Shown here in pieces: positions 16,141 to 24,537 of a stretch of 33,394 nt of DNA. Source of the stretch: an uncultured Opitutia bacterium (GTDB taxonomy: Bacteria > Verrucomicrobiota > Verrucomicrobiia > Opitutales > Opitutaceae); assembly GCA_903872505.1 (NCBI GenBank), contig CAIQKV010000035.1, forward strand, positions 1 to 33,394, read 5' to 3'. Below the pieces are notes generated by a model. The model was not told the DNA's origin. It searched no databases and was given only the letters and a program-made list of their open reading frames with translations. Made by a program: the position numbers and the translations under genes. The stretch's first letter is position 1. The number at the start of each line of letters is the position of its first letter.

Positions 16141-18933
16141 ATGAAGTCCCTCATCATCGCCGAAAAGCCCTCCGTCGCAGCCGATCTCGCGCGGGCGCTC
16201 GGCAAAATCCCCAAGAAGGGCGACCACTACGAGAACGACGAATACGTCGTTTCCTACGCCCTCGGCCACTTGGTGGAACTCGAGATGCCGGAGGACATCG
16301 ACAAGAAATTGTACGGCTTCTGGCGGCTCGAGACGCTGCCCATCATCCCGAAGAAATTCGGCCTCAAGCCCATCGAGTCCTCCCGCGAGCGCTACGCTGC
16401 GCTGAAAAAACTCCTCGCCCGGAAGGACCTCGACCTCGTCATCAACGCCTGCGACGCCGGCCGCGAGGGCGAGCTGATCTTCGCCTACCTTTACCAGCTC
16501 ACGAAGTGCAAGCTGCCGGTGAAGCGCGCGTGGATGCAGACCATGACCACCGGCGGCATCCAGGAGGCCTTCCAGCACCTGCGCGACGGCGCCAAGATGG
16601 CCGGCCTCGCCGACGCCGCACGCTGCCGCAGCGAGAGCGACTGGCTCATCGGCATCAACGGCACCCGCGCCCTCACCAAGCGCATGTTCGGCTCGCGCGC
16701 CGGCAACGTCGCCTCCGTCGGCCGCGTCCAGACCCCCACCCTCGCCATCGTCTACGCCCGGGAGCTGGAGATCCGCAATTTCAAGCCGCGCGGCTACTGG
16801 CGCGTGACCGCGACATTCGAGCTCGCCCAGGGCCGCTACGAGGGCGCGTACCAGCGGCCCAACTTCAAGCGCGACGACAACGACGAGCACGACCGCATCG
16901 ACCGCATCTGGGAAAAAGCCCGCGCCGAGGCCGTCCTCGCCGCCTGCTTGGGGCACCCGCCCGCCACCGTCACCGAGGAGAAGAAGGCCAGCACGCAGGC
17001 CTCCCCCCGCCTCTACGACCTCACCACGCTGCAGCGCGAGGCCAACAACCGTTTCGGCCTGCCCGCCCGGCGCACGCTCCAGATCGCCCAGGCGCTCTAC
17101 GAGAAGCACAAGATGATCACCTACCCCCGCACCGATTCGCGGGCGCTGCCGGAGGACTACCTGCCCACCTGCCGCGAGACCCTGGCCAATCTCCACGGCA
17201 GCCTCGGGGTGCACGCCCAGCAGGTCCTCGCCGCGGGCTGGCTGCGGCCAAACAAGCGCATTTTCAACAACGCGCAGATCTCCGACCACTTCGCCATCAT
17301 CCCCACCACGCACGAGGCCAAGCACCTCGACGAGATGGAGGCCAAGGTCTTTGAGATGATCGCCCGCCGCTTCGTCGCGGTCTTCTTCCCCGCCGCCGAG
17401 TTCGACATCACCACGCGCACCAGCACCGTCGCCGGCCACGAGTTCAAGACCGAGGGCAAGGTCCTCACCGCGCCCGGCTGGCTCGCCGTCTACGGCAAGA
17501 CCGTCCTCGATGACGATTCCCCGGACTCGAAAGCGCTGCCCGCCCTGAGCGCGGCCGACGGCACGCCCGCCAAGGCGAAGACCGTCGCGCCCACGCTCCA
17601 TGAGGAAACCACCAAGCCGCCGCCGCGCTACACCGAGGCCACGCTGCTCTCCGCCATGGAGACCGCCGGCAAGTTCGTGGACGACGACGACCACGCCGAG
17701 GCGATGAAGGAACGCGGCCTCGGCACGCCCGCCACGCGCGCCGACACCATCGACGGCCTGATCAACCAGAAATACATGGACCGCGCGCAGCGGGAGCTCA
17801 TGCCCACGGCCAAGGCCGAGCAGCTCCTGCAGTTCCTCTCCGCCGTGAAGGCCGACGCCCTCACCCAGCCCGCGATGACCGGCGAGTGGGAATTCAAGCT
17901 CCGCCAGATGGAGCACAACAATTTCTCCCGCGCCCAGTTCATGGAGGAAGTCATCGAGCAGACCAAGGGCATCATCGACCGGGTGAAGACCTTCGAGGAG
18001 GACGACTCGATCGCCCGCGTGACCGACATCCCCTCGCCCACCGACGGGAAGCCCCTCCGCGAGACGCTCCGCGGCTACAAGTCGCAGGACGGGGAGTTCA
18101 TGGTCTACAAGGTCATCGGCGGCCGCAAGATGGAGGAGACCGAGGTGCGCGAACTCGTCGCGAAGCGGACCATCGGCCCGCTCGACGGCTTCATCTCCGC
18201 CAAGACCCGCAACCGCTTCAACGCCGTCCTCAAGCTCGTGAAGGACGCGGAGACCGGCAAGTGGAAGACCGAATACGACTTTGGCGACAAGTTCGACGTC
18301 GCCACCCTCACGCCGTTCTGGACCGACCCGAAGACCGGCGCCGAGCTCTGCGAGGTCGGTTCGCAGTATGTCCTCCGCGAGCGCGACGGCGACGCGTGGA
18401 AGCAGACCTTCCGCGTCGGCCGGCTCATGTGCCAGAAGGCGATCCCGCAGGAACAGGTCATCAAGCTCATCGCCGAGGGGAAGACCGACCTGATCCAGGG
18501 CTTCACCTCCAAGAAGGGCCGGCCGTTTGACGCGTTCCTCAAGCGCGAGGCCGCCCGCATCTCCTGGGAGTTCCCGCCGCGCGCGCCCAAGCTCGACAAG
18601 GACGGCAAACCCATCGCGCGCAAGGCCCGCACCCCGCCCGACCTCTCCAAGGCCGTCGTCATCGGCCCGAGCAAGTCGCACGGCGGCGAGCTCCTCCAGA
18701 CCGCCGATTCCTACTACGTGCGCAAGCCCGAGCAGGACAACCGCATCGTCTTCACGATGAAGCGCCACATCTGCGCCAAGGAGATCCCCGTGGAGGAGGT
18801 CCAACAGCTGATGGAAACCGGCCGCACCAACCTCATCGAGGGCCTCATGTCGAAGCGCATGCAGCCATTCAGCGCCTACCTCGTGCTCTCGAAGACCAAG
18901 GCCAAGGCGGACTTCGAGTTTCCCCCGCGCTGA
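16141..18933 (+). CDS. topB: type IA DNA topoisomerase, TopB (topoisomerase III) class
   Basis: Encodes 930 residues. It relaxes and decatenates DNA by single-strand passage. The Toprim domain starts SLIIAEKPSVAADLARALG (E8) and holds DAGREGELIF (105-114). The catalytic tyrosine is Y328 in KMITYPRTDSRALPEDY. The GNVASVGRVQTPTLAIV block and the RGLGTPATRADTIDGLI block are type IA signatures. After about residue 630 there are three related C-terminal repeats ending at about 720, 820 and 930. Each has the form hydrophobic-E/Q-V-x-x-L, then a Gly/Thr turn, L-I/D-G-F/L, then a K-rich loop and F-x-A. They resemble topoisomerase C-terminal repeats; no zinc-finger cysteines are seen. The start has no Shine-Dalgarno. 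Confidence 0.93.
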   Translation: MKSLIIAEKPSVAADLARALGKIPKKGDHYENDEYVVSYALGHLVELEMPEDIDKKLYGFWRLETLPIIPKKFGLKPIESSRERYAALKKLLARKDLDLVINACDAGREGELIFAYLYQLTKCKLPVKRAWMQTMTTGGIQEAFQHLRDGAKMAGLADAARCRSESDWLIGINGTRALTKRMFGSRAGNVASVGRVQTPTLAIVYARELEIRNFKPRGYWRVTATFELAQGRYEGAYQRPNFKRDDNDEHDRIDRIWEKARAEAVLAACLGHPPATVTEEKKASTQASPRLYDLTTLQREANNRFGLPARRTLQIAQALYEKHKMITYPRTDSRALPEDYLPTCRETLANLHGSLGVHAQQVLAAGWLRPNKRIFNNAQISDHFAIIPTTHEAKHLDEMEAKVFEMIARRFVAVFFPAAEFDITTRTSTVAGHEFKTEGKVLTAPGWLAVYGKTVLDDDSPDSKALPALSAADGTPAKAKTVAPTLHEETTKPPPRYTEATLLSAMETAGKFVDDDDHAEAMKERGLGTPATRADTIDGLINQKYMDRAQRELMPTAKAEQLLQFLSAVKADALTQPAMTGEWEFKLRQMEHNNFSRAQFMEEVIEQTKGIIDRVKTFEEDDSIARVTDIPSPTDGKPLRETLRGYKSQDGEFMVYKVIGGRKMEETEVRELVAKRTIGPLDGFISAKTRNRFNAVLKLVKDAETGKWKTEYDFGDKFDVATLTPFWTDPKTGAELCEVGSQYVLRERDGDAWKQTFRVGRLMCQKAIPQEQVIKLIAEGKTDLIQGFTSKKGRPFDAFLKREAARISWEFPPRAPKLDKDGKPIARKARTPPDLSKAVVIGPSKSHGGELLQTADSYYVRKPEQDNRIVFTMKRHICAKEIPVEEVQQLMETGRTNLIEGLMSKRMQPFSAYLVLSKTKAKADFEFPPR

Positions 18934-18990
18934 GGCCATCTGAACCGGTCACGGTAACTTATCGTCCACGCCCTGCGTCACTTCCCCAGC

Positions 18991-20022
18991 GTGAACACCC
19001 CAAAAAATTACCTGATCGGCTTCCTCCTCCTGACCACCCTCGGCGCCGGCGTACTCGCGTGGCAGCAGTATGAGAAATTAGCCGTGCTCAGGACCGCATG
19101 CTTCACCAGTGCGGAGCGTGCGGATCTGCAGAAGCGCCTCTGGGATTCGGAAAAGCGGCGTCATGAACTCGAGGCGGCGCTGAAGGACCGGACCGCCGGC
19201 CCGGCCATGGCGGCGACGGATGCCGCCGGACCGGATGATGCCGCCCCCGGCCGCCGCGGCGGACCCAACCGCGGCAACCCGGGCGCGAATTTCATGGCGA
19301 TGATGGACAAGCCGGAGATCCAGAAGCTCATGGCGATCCAGCAAAAGGCGGCGCTCGATTCCCGTTACGCCGCACTGTTCAAGAACCTGAACCTCACCCC
19401 GGCCCAGCTCGAGCAGTTCAAGAACCTGCTCGTCGAAAAGCAGACCGCCCTGACCGACGCCCTCGCGGCCGCCCGCGAGCAGGGCATCAATCCCCGCACC
19501 GACCCGGAGGACTTTCAAAAGCTTGTCACCGATGCGCAGGCCGAGGTTGACGCCAGCATCAAGTCCGCGCTCGGCGACCCGGCCTATACGCAATACCAGC
19601 AGTACCAGCAGACGCTCCCGCAGCGCAGCGTGGTGAACCAGCTCGCGCAGTCGCTCAGCTACACCAGCACGCCGCTCACCAGCGACCAGAGCGAGCAGCT
19701 GGTGTCCATCCTCGCGGCCAACACTCCGCCCTCCAACAATACCAATGCGATGGCCAACAACCTACGTGCGACGTTGACCGCGGGCCTTGGCATCGCCGGT
19801 GGCGGCCCCGGCACCCCCATCACCAACGACGCCATCACGCAGGCCCAAACGATCCTCGCCCCGGCGCAGGTCACCGCGCTGCAGCAGCTCCAGGCGGCGC
19901 AGCAGGCGCAGGCCCAGTTGCAGGCGGCCATGCGCAACCAGTTTCGCAACGCGGGGCCACCCGCCCCGCCGGCCACCTCGACGGGCACGCCCGCCGCGCC
20001 CAAGGGTCCCGGCGGTGGATGA
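18991..20022 (+). CDS. membrane-anchored Spy/CpxP-like protein, unknown function
   Basis: Encodes 343 residues from GTG 18991 (MNTPKNYLIGFLLLTTLGAG). One N-terminal membrane helix (about 7-25) is probably a signal anchor. A short coiled-coil segment (about 30-65) follows, then a Gly/Pro/Arg linker. The helical body is rich in Gln and Ala. The motif LNLTPAQLEQFKNLL (about 131-145) resembles the LTxxQ repeat of Spy/CpxP envelope chaperones, and a second segment (TSDQSEQLVSIL) may be a degenerate copy. The C-terminus (about 295-343) is a Gln/Ala helix and then a Pro/Gly-rich tail. It is most likely periplasmic. The function is inferred only from the LTxxQ-like motif, which is weak evidence. Confidence 0.72.
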   Translation: MNTPKNYLIGFLLLTTLGAGVLAWQQYEKLAVLRTACFTSAERADLQKRLWDSEKRRHELEAALKDRTAGPAMAATDAAGPDDAAPGRRGGPNRGNPGANFMAMMDKPEIQKLMAIQQKAALDSRYAALFKNLNLTPAQLEQFKNLLVEKQTALTDALAAAREQGINPRTDPEDFQKLVTDAQAEVDASIKSALGDPAYTQYQQYQQTLPQRSVVNQLAQSLSYTSTPLTSDQSEQLVSILAANTPPSNNTNAMANNLRATLTAGLGIAGGGPGTPITNDAITQAQTILAPAQVTALQQLQAAQQAQAQLQAAMRNQFRNAGPPAPPATSTGTPAAPKGPGGG

Positions 20023-20046
20023 CAGCGAAAACGCTTGTCGCACAGT

Positions 20047-20075
20047 TTGCCGCGACGGATAGTGGGGCGGATTAT
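20047..20075 (+). promoter_or_regulatory. putative promoter of the class II aldolase gene
   Basis: TTGCCG (20047-20052) and GATTAT (20070-20075) are 17 bases apart, with 15 bases from the -10 to the ATG at 20091. The match is reasonable but unproven; the block begins 25 bases after the stop of the preceding gene. Confidence 0.4.
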
Positions 20076-20090
20076 CCAATCCTTCCGACC

Positions 20091-21041
20091 ATGATCGTCA
20101 CTACCGGCCAGCTCTTCTCACATGCCTATGGCAAGTACGCCGTCGGCGCCTACAACATCAACAACGCCGAGCAAACGATGGGCCTCTTCAAGGGCTGCAT
20201 CGTGTCGTCGGCGCCGTTCATCATCCAGATTTCGAAGGGGGCGCGCAAATACACCGACAAGCGCATGCTCGAGGCCATCATCCGCGCCGCCGCCGAGATC
20301 TTCCCGGAGGCCATCTTCGCGGTCCACCTCGACCACGGCGACGAGGAGACCTGCTACGAGTGCATCGGGTCCGGGTTCTTCAGCTCCGTGATGATCGACG
20401 CCTCGCACGAGTCCTTCGACCAAAACGTCGCCATCACCAAGCGCGTGGTGGACAAGGCCCACGCCAATGGCATCTCCGTCGAGGCCGAACTCGGCATGCT
20501 CGGCGGCGTCGAGGAGGACATCAAGGTCGAGGAGGGCAACGCCTGCCTCACCGACCCCGCCCAGGCCGCGGACTTCGTCAAAAAGACCGGCTGCGACTCC
20601 CTCGCCTGCGCCATCGGCACCTCGCACGGCGCCTTCAAGTTCAAGGGCCGCCAGTCGCTCCATTTCGACGTGCTCGAGAAGATCAAGGCCCGCCTCCCCG
20701 GCTTCCCGCTCGTCATGCACGGCTCCTCCTCCGTGCCCAAGGAGGAGGTTGACCGCATCAACGCCGCCGGCGGCAAGATCGCCGGCTCCATGGGCGTGGA
20801 TCCCAACGAATACCTCCCGGCCGCCAAGCTCGGCGTCACCAAGGTCAACATCGACACCGACGGCCGCCTCGTGTGGACGCGCGTGCACCGCGAGTTCTTC
20901 CGCGACAAGCCGGGCGACTTCGATTTCCGCCCGCCCGGCAAGATCTTCATCGAGGAATACGCGAAGTTCATTGCGAGCCGCAACGTCCTCCTCGGCAGCG
21001 CCAACCAGCTCGCCGACGTGCGCAAGAGCCTCGGGAAGTAA
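20091..21041 (+). CDS. fba: class II fructose-bisphosphate aldolase
   Basis: Encodes 316 residues. It cleaves fructose-1,6-bisphosphate to glyceraldehyde-3-phosphate and dihydroxyacetone phosphate with a zinc ion. Seen: YNINNAEQTMGLF near the N-terminus and the zinc/catalytic motif VHLDHGDEE (D81, H82). Further blocks are VEAELGMLGGVEED, H179 in GTSHGAFKFKG, H210 in VMHGSSSVP, and the phosphate-binding VNIDTDGRLVWT. An upstream in-frame start at 20019 would add 24 unrelated residues and begins within the previous gene; ATG 20091 matches the family start. It shares no cluster with pgi but acts in the same pathway. It is convergent with the GNAT gene, 22 bases apart. Confidence 0.95.
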   Translation: MIVTTGQLFSHAYGKYAVGAYNINNAEQTMGLFKGCIVSSAPFIIQISKGARKYTDKRMLEAIIRAAAEIFPEAIFAVHLDHGDEETCYECIGSGFFSSVMIDASHESFDQNVAITKRVVDKAHANGISVEAELGMLGGVEEDIKVEEGNACLTDPAQAADFVKKTGCDSLACAIGTSHGAFKFKGRQSLHFDVLEKIKARLPGFPLVMHGSSSVPKEEVDRINAAGGKIAGSMGVDPNEYLPAAKLGVTKVNIDTDGRLVWTRVHREFFRDKPGDFDFRPPGKIFIEEYAKFIASRNVLLGSANQLADVRKSLGK

Positions 21042-21063
21042 CCGGGAGCAGCCGGCGGTCAGC

Positions 21064-21510
21064 TTACAGCGGCTTCCGGAAATTCAGCGAGGTCTTCGTG
21101 ACCGCGTAGCCCAGCCGCTCGTAGAACCGGTGCGCGTCCTTGCGCGTGACATTGCTGCGCAGCGAGAGGACTTTGCCGCCGTGCTCCTTCGTCCAGCTTT
21201 CGGCCGCCTGCAGCAGCCGCGCCCCGATGCCGCGGTTGCGGGTGGTGGAATCGACGATCAGTCCGGCGATCTCGCCGCGGATTTCCGTGGCCAGCCACCG
21301 CGTCAGGTGTACGTGCACCCAGCCGATCACGGCGCCCGCGGCCTCCTCCGCGACGAACACCCGGTGCTCCCGGTCGGGCGCGACGCGCTCGAACCGGGCC
21401 TGCATCTGGGCTTCGTCCGTGGGATAACCCAGTTCGCCAGCCAGTCGCGCCAGGGCCGGCACGTCGTCCGCCCGGGCCTCGCGGATCACTACCTGTGCCG
21501 TCTCCTTCAC
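21064..21510 (-). CDS. GNAT-family N-acetyltransferase
   Basis: Encodes 148 residues of the acetyl-CoA-dependent GNAT fold; the substrate is unknown. Motif A is visible as [20 protein letters not shown] (acetyl-CoA pyrophosphate loop RNRGIG). The C-terminal [22 protein letters not shown] is the usual motif B end. Start: GTG 21510, which overlaps the menB stop as GTGA, the same arrangement used at two other junctions here. An upstream in-frame GTG (21519) would add three residues. It follows menB and is probably co-transcribed with it, without an evident link to quinone synthesis. Confidence 0.88.
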   Translation of the reverse strand: MKETAQVVIREARADDVPALARLAGELGYPTDEAQMQARFERVAPDREHRVFVAEEAAGAVIGWVHVHLTRWLATEIRGEIAGLIVDSTTRNRGIGARLLQAAESWTKEHGGKVLSLRSNVTRKDAHRFYERLGYAVTKTSLNFRKPL

Positions 21511-22343
21511 GGCAGCCACGGATACTTGCGGGCGTCGGGTTGGCGTTTCTCGCGCTGCGCGGAGTGGAATTCCTTCGCCTCGGCGCTCATGTAGTAGAGC
21601 AACGTGGCGTTGCCGGCGAGTTCCTGGATGCCCGCCTGCCCGTCGAGCTCGGCGTTGAACCCGCTCTTCAGCAGCCGGATCGCCAGCGGGCTGTGACCGA
21701 GGATCTCGCGCGCCCATTTCACGCCCTCCGCCTCGAGCTCGGCGACGGGCACCACCGCGTTGACGAGGCCCATGTCCAGCGCCTGCTGCGCGTTGTACTG
21801 CCGGCACAGGTACCAGATTTCCCGCGCCTTCTTCTGCCCGACGATGCGCGCAAGGTAGCTCGCGCCAAACCCGCCGTCAAAGCTGCCCATCTTCGGGCCC
21901 ACCTGCCCGAAGACGCCGTTGTCCGCCGCGATCGTCAGGTCGCACACCAGGTGCAGCACGTGCCCGCCACCGATGGCGTAGCCGGCCACCAGCGCGATGA
22001 CGACCTTCGGGACCGAGCGGATGAGTTTTTGCAGGTCGAGCACGTTGAGGCGCGGCACGCCGTCGCCGCCGACATAGCCCGCCGGCCCGCGGACGCTCTG
22101 GTCGCCCCCGGCGCAAAACGCATACTTGCCGTCCGTGTGCGGACCCGCCCCGGTGAGCAGGATCACGCCGACCGACGGGTCCTCCCGGGCATCCGCGAAG
22201 GCATCGTGCATCTGCGCCACGGTCTCCGGCCGGAACGCGTTGCGCTTCGCCGGCCGGTTGATCGTCACCTTCGCGATGCCGTCGGCCTTGTGGTAAAGGA
22301 TGTCCGTGTAGGTCTTTGCGACCTTCCAATGGGGCAGGCTCAT
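21507..22343 (-). CDS. menB: 1,4-dihydroxy-2-naphthoyl-CoA synthase
   Basis: Encodes 278 residues of a crotonase-fold enzyme that closes the naphthoate ring of o-succinylbenzoyl-CoA in menaquinone synthesis. MenB-specific blocks: [31 protein letters not shown] (76-86), and the oxyanion-hole [20 protein letters not shown]. Others are [20 protein letters not shown] with D156 and the conserved [19 protein letters not shown]. Start ATG 22343 ([15 protein letters not shown]) matches the family; the longer frame adds 33 unrelated residues. It lies about 2.2 kb from menD with kup between on the opposite strand. Confidence 0.95.
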   Translation of the reverse strand: MSLPHWKVAKTYTDILYHKADGIAKVTINRPAKRNAFRPETVAQMHDAFADAREDPSVGVILLTGAGPHTDGKYAFCAGGDQSVRGPAGYVGGDGVPRLNVLDLQKLIRSVPKVVIALVAGYAIGGGHVLHLVCDLTIAADNGVFGQVGPKMGSFDGGFGASYLARIVGQKKAREIWYLCRQYNAQQALDMGLVNAVVPVAELEAEGVKWAREILGHSPLAIRLLKSGFNAELDGQAGIQELAGNATLLYYMSAEAKEFHSAQREKRQPDARKYPWLP

Positions 22344-22570
22344 GGCCTGAACGTAGAAAAAAATGGGCCATTGTCGATGCGTCCGACAGCCCCTGCCCCT
22401 CCACCCGCCCCGGTCCGCCAGCCTTTTCCGCACCCCGGCCATCCTGCTGCAATGTAACCCAATAGGTTATACTGACCATCGCCGGTCAAAAGGTTGGACC
22501 GCGCCACCCGGCCATTTTTCTCGAAACCGCCCCAATTGGTCGCTTCCATGGCGCTGCCTCTACCCTGTTC
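22344..22570. other. intergenic region between divergent menB and kup
   Basis: About 227 bases without a convincing gene. It must hold both promoters. On the menB side there is the candidate at 22350-22377. On the kup side a TATACT at 22468-22473 lies just after a short inverted repeat TAACC-CAATA-GGTTA (22455-22469), with no good -35. I looked for a c-di-AMP (ydaO-type) riboswitch before kup and do not see its conserved elements. Confidence 0.4.
22350..22377 (-). promoter_or_regulatory. putative menB promoter
   Basis: On the minus strand, TCGACA (22377-22372) and TACGTT (22355-22350) are 16 bases apart, five of six and three of six matches to sigma-70 boxes. Only six bases separate the -10 from the menB ATG, so the mRNA would start at or near the start codon. 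Confidence 0.35.
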
Positions 22571-24460
22571 ATGACCAACCCACCCATGCCCTTGAAGGCC
22601 AGCGCCCGCGTCGGGCTCACGATCGGCGCCCTGGGCGTGGTCTTCGGCGACATCGGCACGAGCCCGCTCTACACGATGAAGGAGTGCCTTTCCCACATGC
22701 CGGCGGGAAATCGCACCGAGGGCGTGCTGGGCATCCTCTCCCTCATCTTCTGGGCGCTCATCCTTGTTGTCAGCGTGAAGTACCTGTTCTTCATCACCCG
22801 GGCGGACAACCAGGGCGAGGGCGGGATCTTCGCCCTACTCGCGCTGATCCACGCCAAGGGCGAGCCGAAACCCCGGCGGGGCCTCGGCATTGCCGTCATC
22901 ATGATCCTGGTCGGCGCCGCCCTGCTGTACGGCGACGGCGTCATCACCCCGGCCATCACCGTGCTCAGCGCCGCGGAGGGTTTTCTCAACATCAGCGACG
23001 GCTACCGGCCCTACGTGGTGGCGATCGCGTGCACCATCCTCGCCCTCCTCTTCTGGGCCCAGCACAAGGGCAGCAAGCGCATCGGCGGCATCTTCGGGCC
23101 GGTCATGTTCGTGTGGTTTCTGGTGCTGGGCGTGCTCGGCGCCTGGCAGGTCGTGCAATACCCGGCCGTGCTGCAAGGCCTCAATCCCGCCTACGGCCTG
23201 AAGCTCCTCGCGCGCCACCCGGTGGAGATCGCCGCCCTGCTCGGCGCCGTCGTCCTCGCGATCACCGGCGCCGAGGCGCTGTATGCCGACATGGGCCACT
23301 TCGGCCGGCGGCACATCTCGCTCGCCTGGTACGGCGCCGCCCTGCCCGGCCTCGCGCTGAATTATTTCGGCCAGGGCGCCTACGTCCTCACGCACCAGAC
23401 GTCGCTGGAAAACCCGTTTTTCATGATCGCGGCCCAAGGGCTGCCCCGGGTCCTGCTGATCGGCCTGTCCATCATCGCGGCGATCATCGCCAGCCAGGCG
23501 CTCATCACCGGCGCCTACTCGCTCACTCGCCAGGCCATCCAACTGGGCTACTTTCCGCGGTTGATGGTCAACCACACCAACGCCGAGCAGTCGGGCCAGA
23601 TCTACCTCCCGTTCGTCAACACCGTGCTCGCCTTCGGCTGCATCCTCACGGTCATCGGCTTCGGCTCCAGCGACCGCCTCGCCTCGGCCTACGGCATCGC
23701 CGTCACCGGCACGATGGCCATCACCACCCTCGCCTATTTCCTGGTCGCCCGCCGGGTCTGGGCCTGGCCGCTGTGGCGGATCGGTACCATCTGCGGGGCG
23801 TTCCTCCTGATCGACCTGGCCTTCTTTTTCGCCAACGCCCGCAAGCTCAGCGAGGGCGGCTGGTTCCCGCTCGCCATCGGCGCCGCCCTCCTCGCCGTCA
23901 TGCACACCTGGAAGAAAGGCCGCATCGAGATCTTCCAGCGTGTCTATGGCGGCAACGTCACCGAGGCCGAGCTCATCACCATCGCGCGCAGCAAGCATGT
24001 CACCCGGGTCGGCGGCAGCGCCGTGTTCATGGTCGGCTCGCCCAAGGGCACCCCCATCGCGCTGCTCCACCACGTGAAGTCAAATCGCTGCCTCCATCAG
24101 ACGGTCGTGCTGCTCAGCATCATGACCGAGGATGTGCCGACCGTCCGGAGCGCAGACCAGCTCTCGCTCCGCGAGATCGGCGAGGGCATCTGGCGCGCGG
24201 AGGGCCACTACGGCTACATGCAGTCGCCCGATGTCGCCGTGTTGATGGACGCGATCAAGGCGCGCGGCGTGCCGATCAACCCCCAGGCCACGACGTATTT
24301 CTTCAACCGCGAGATGATCATCAAGGGCGGCAACGCCGACATGTGGGAGTGGCAGAAGGGCCTGTATGCCTTCCTCAGCCGCAACGCCCGCCCGGCAAAG
24401 GACTATTACCAGATCACCCCGTCGCAGATCATCGAGATCGGCCTGCCGCTGCAGCTGTAG
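22571..24460 (+). CDS. kup: Kup-family low-affinity potassium transporter
   Basis: Encodes 629 residues, standard for Kup/HAK/KT. It imports potassium, probably with protons, through about 12 N-terminal membrane helices followed by a cytoplasmic C-terminal domain. The signature GALGVVFGDIGTSPLYTMKE opens the protein. Other family blocks are NQGEGGIFALLALI, GAALLYGDGVITPAITVLSA, ITGAEALYADMGHFGRR, FGQGAYVL and ITGAYSLTRQAIQLGYFPRL. The cytoplasmic part (about 430-629) ends in the usual YFFNREMI and PADYYQI-like sequence. A second ATG at 22586 is an alternative start. It stands alone on the plus strand within a minus-strand menaquinone region. Confidence 0.96.
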   Translation: MTNPPMPLKASARVGLTIGALGVVFGDIGTSPLYTMKECLSHMPAGNRTEGVLGILSLIFWALILVVSVKYLFFITRADNQGEGGIFALLALIHAKGEPKPRRGLGIAVIMILVGAALLYGDGVITPAITVLSAAEGFLNISDGYRPYVVAIACTILALLFWAQHKGSKRIGGIFGPVMFVWFLVLGVLGAWQVVQYPAVLQGLNPAYGLKLLARHPVEIAALLGAVVLAITGAEALYADMGHFGRRHISLAWYGAALPGLALNYFGQGAYVLTHQTSLENPFFMIAAQGLPRVLLIGLSIIAAIIASQALITGAYSLTRQAIQLGYFPRLMVNHTNAEQSGQIYLPFVNTVLAFGCILTVIGFGSSDRLASAYGIAVTGTMAITTLAYFLVARRVWAWPLWRIGTICGAFLLIDLAFFFANARKLSEGGWFPLAIGAALLAVMHTWKKGRIEIFQRVYGGNVTEAELITIARSKHVTRVGGSAVFMVGSPKGTPIALLHHVKSNRCLHQTVVLLSIMTEDVPTVRSADQLSLREIGEGIWRAEGHYGYMQSPDVAVLMDAIKARGVPINPQATTYFFNREMIIKGGNADMWEWQKGLYAFLSRNARPAKDYYQITPSQIIEIGLPLQL

Positions 24461-24482
24461 AGACGGAGGATTTTTGGGGATG

Positions 24483-24530
24483 CGGCGCCCTCGCCGCGTT
24501 CCTACCACATCCGCGGCGCGGGCGCCGCGG
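24483..24530. repeat. tandem GC-rich hairpins between convergent kup and menD
   Basis: GCGGCG/CGCCGC (24483-24498) is followed by CCGCGGCG-CGGG-CGCCGCGG (24511-24530), a perfect 8-bp stem with a 4-base loop. They lie in the 77-base gap between the two convergent stops. They may act as a bidirectional terminator, but lack a T-tract. The composition (GTAGGAACGCGGCGAGGGCG on the minus strand) also resembles a dispersed GC-rich intergenic repeat, which one copy cannot prove. Confidence 0.45.
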
Positions 24531-24537
24531 CCCCATT

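Noticed and set aside
16123-18939. Long minus-strand open frame (938 codons) opposite the topoisomerase gene
   Set aside because: Shadow of a high-GC gene: the plus strand encodes a clear TopB, and the antisense translation is low-complexity Gly/Ala/Val/Arg without motifs.
22344-22570. c-di-AMP riboswitch upstream of kup
   Set aside because: The conserved elements of the ydaO class are not visible; only a short repeat is seen.
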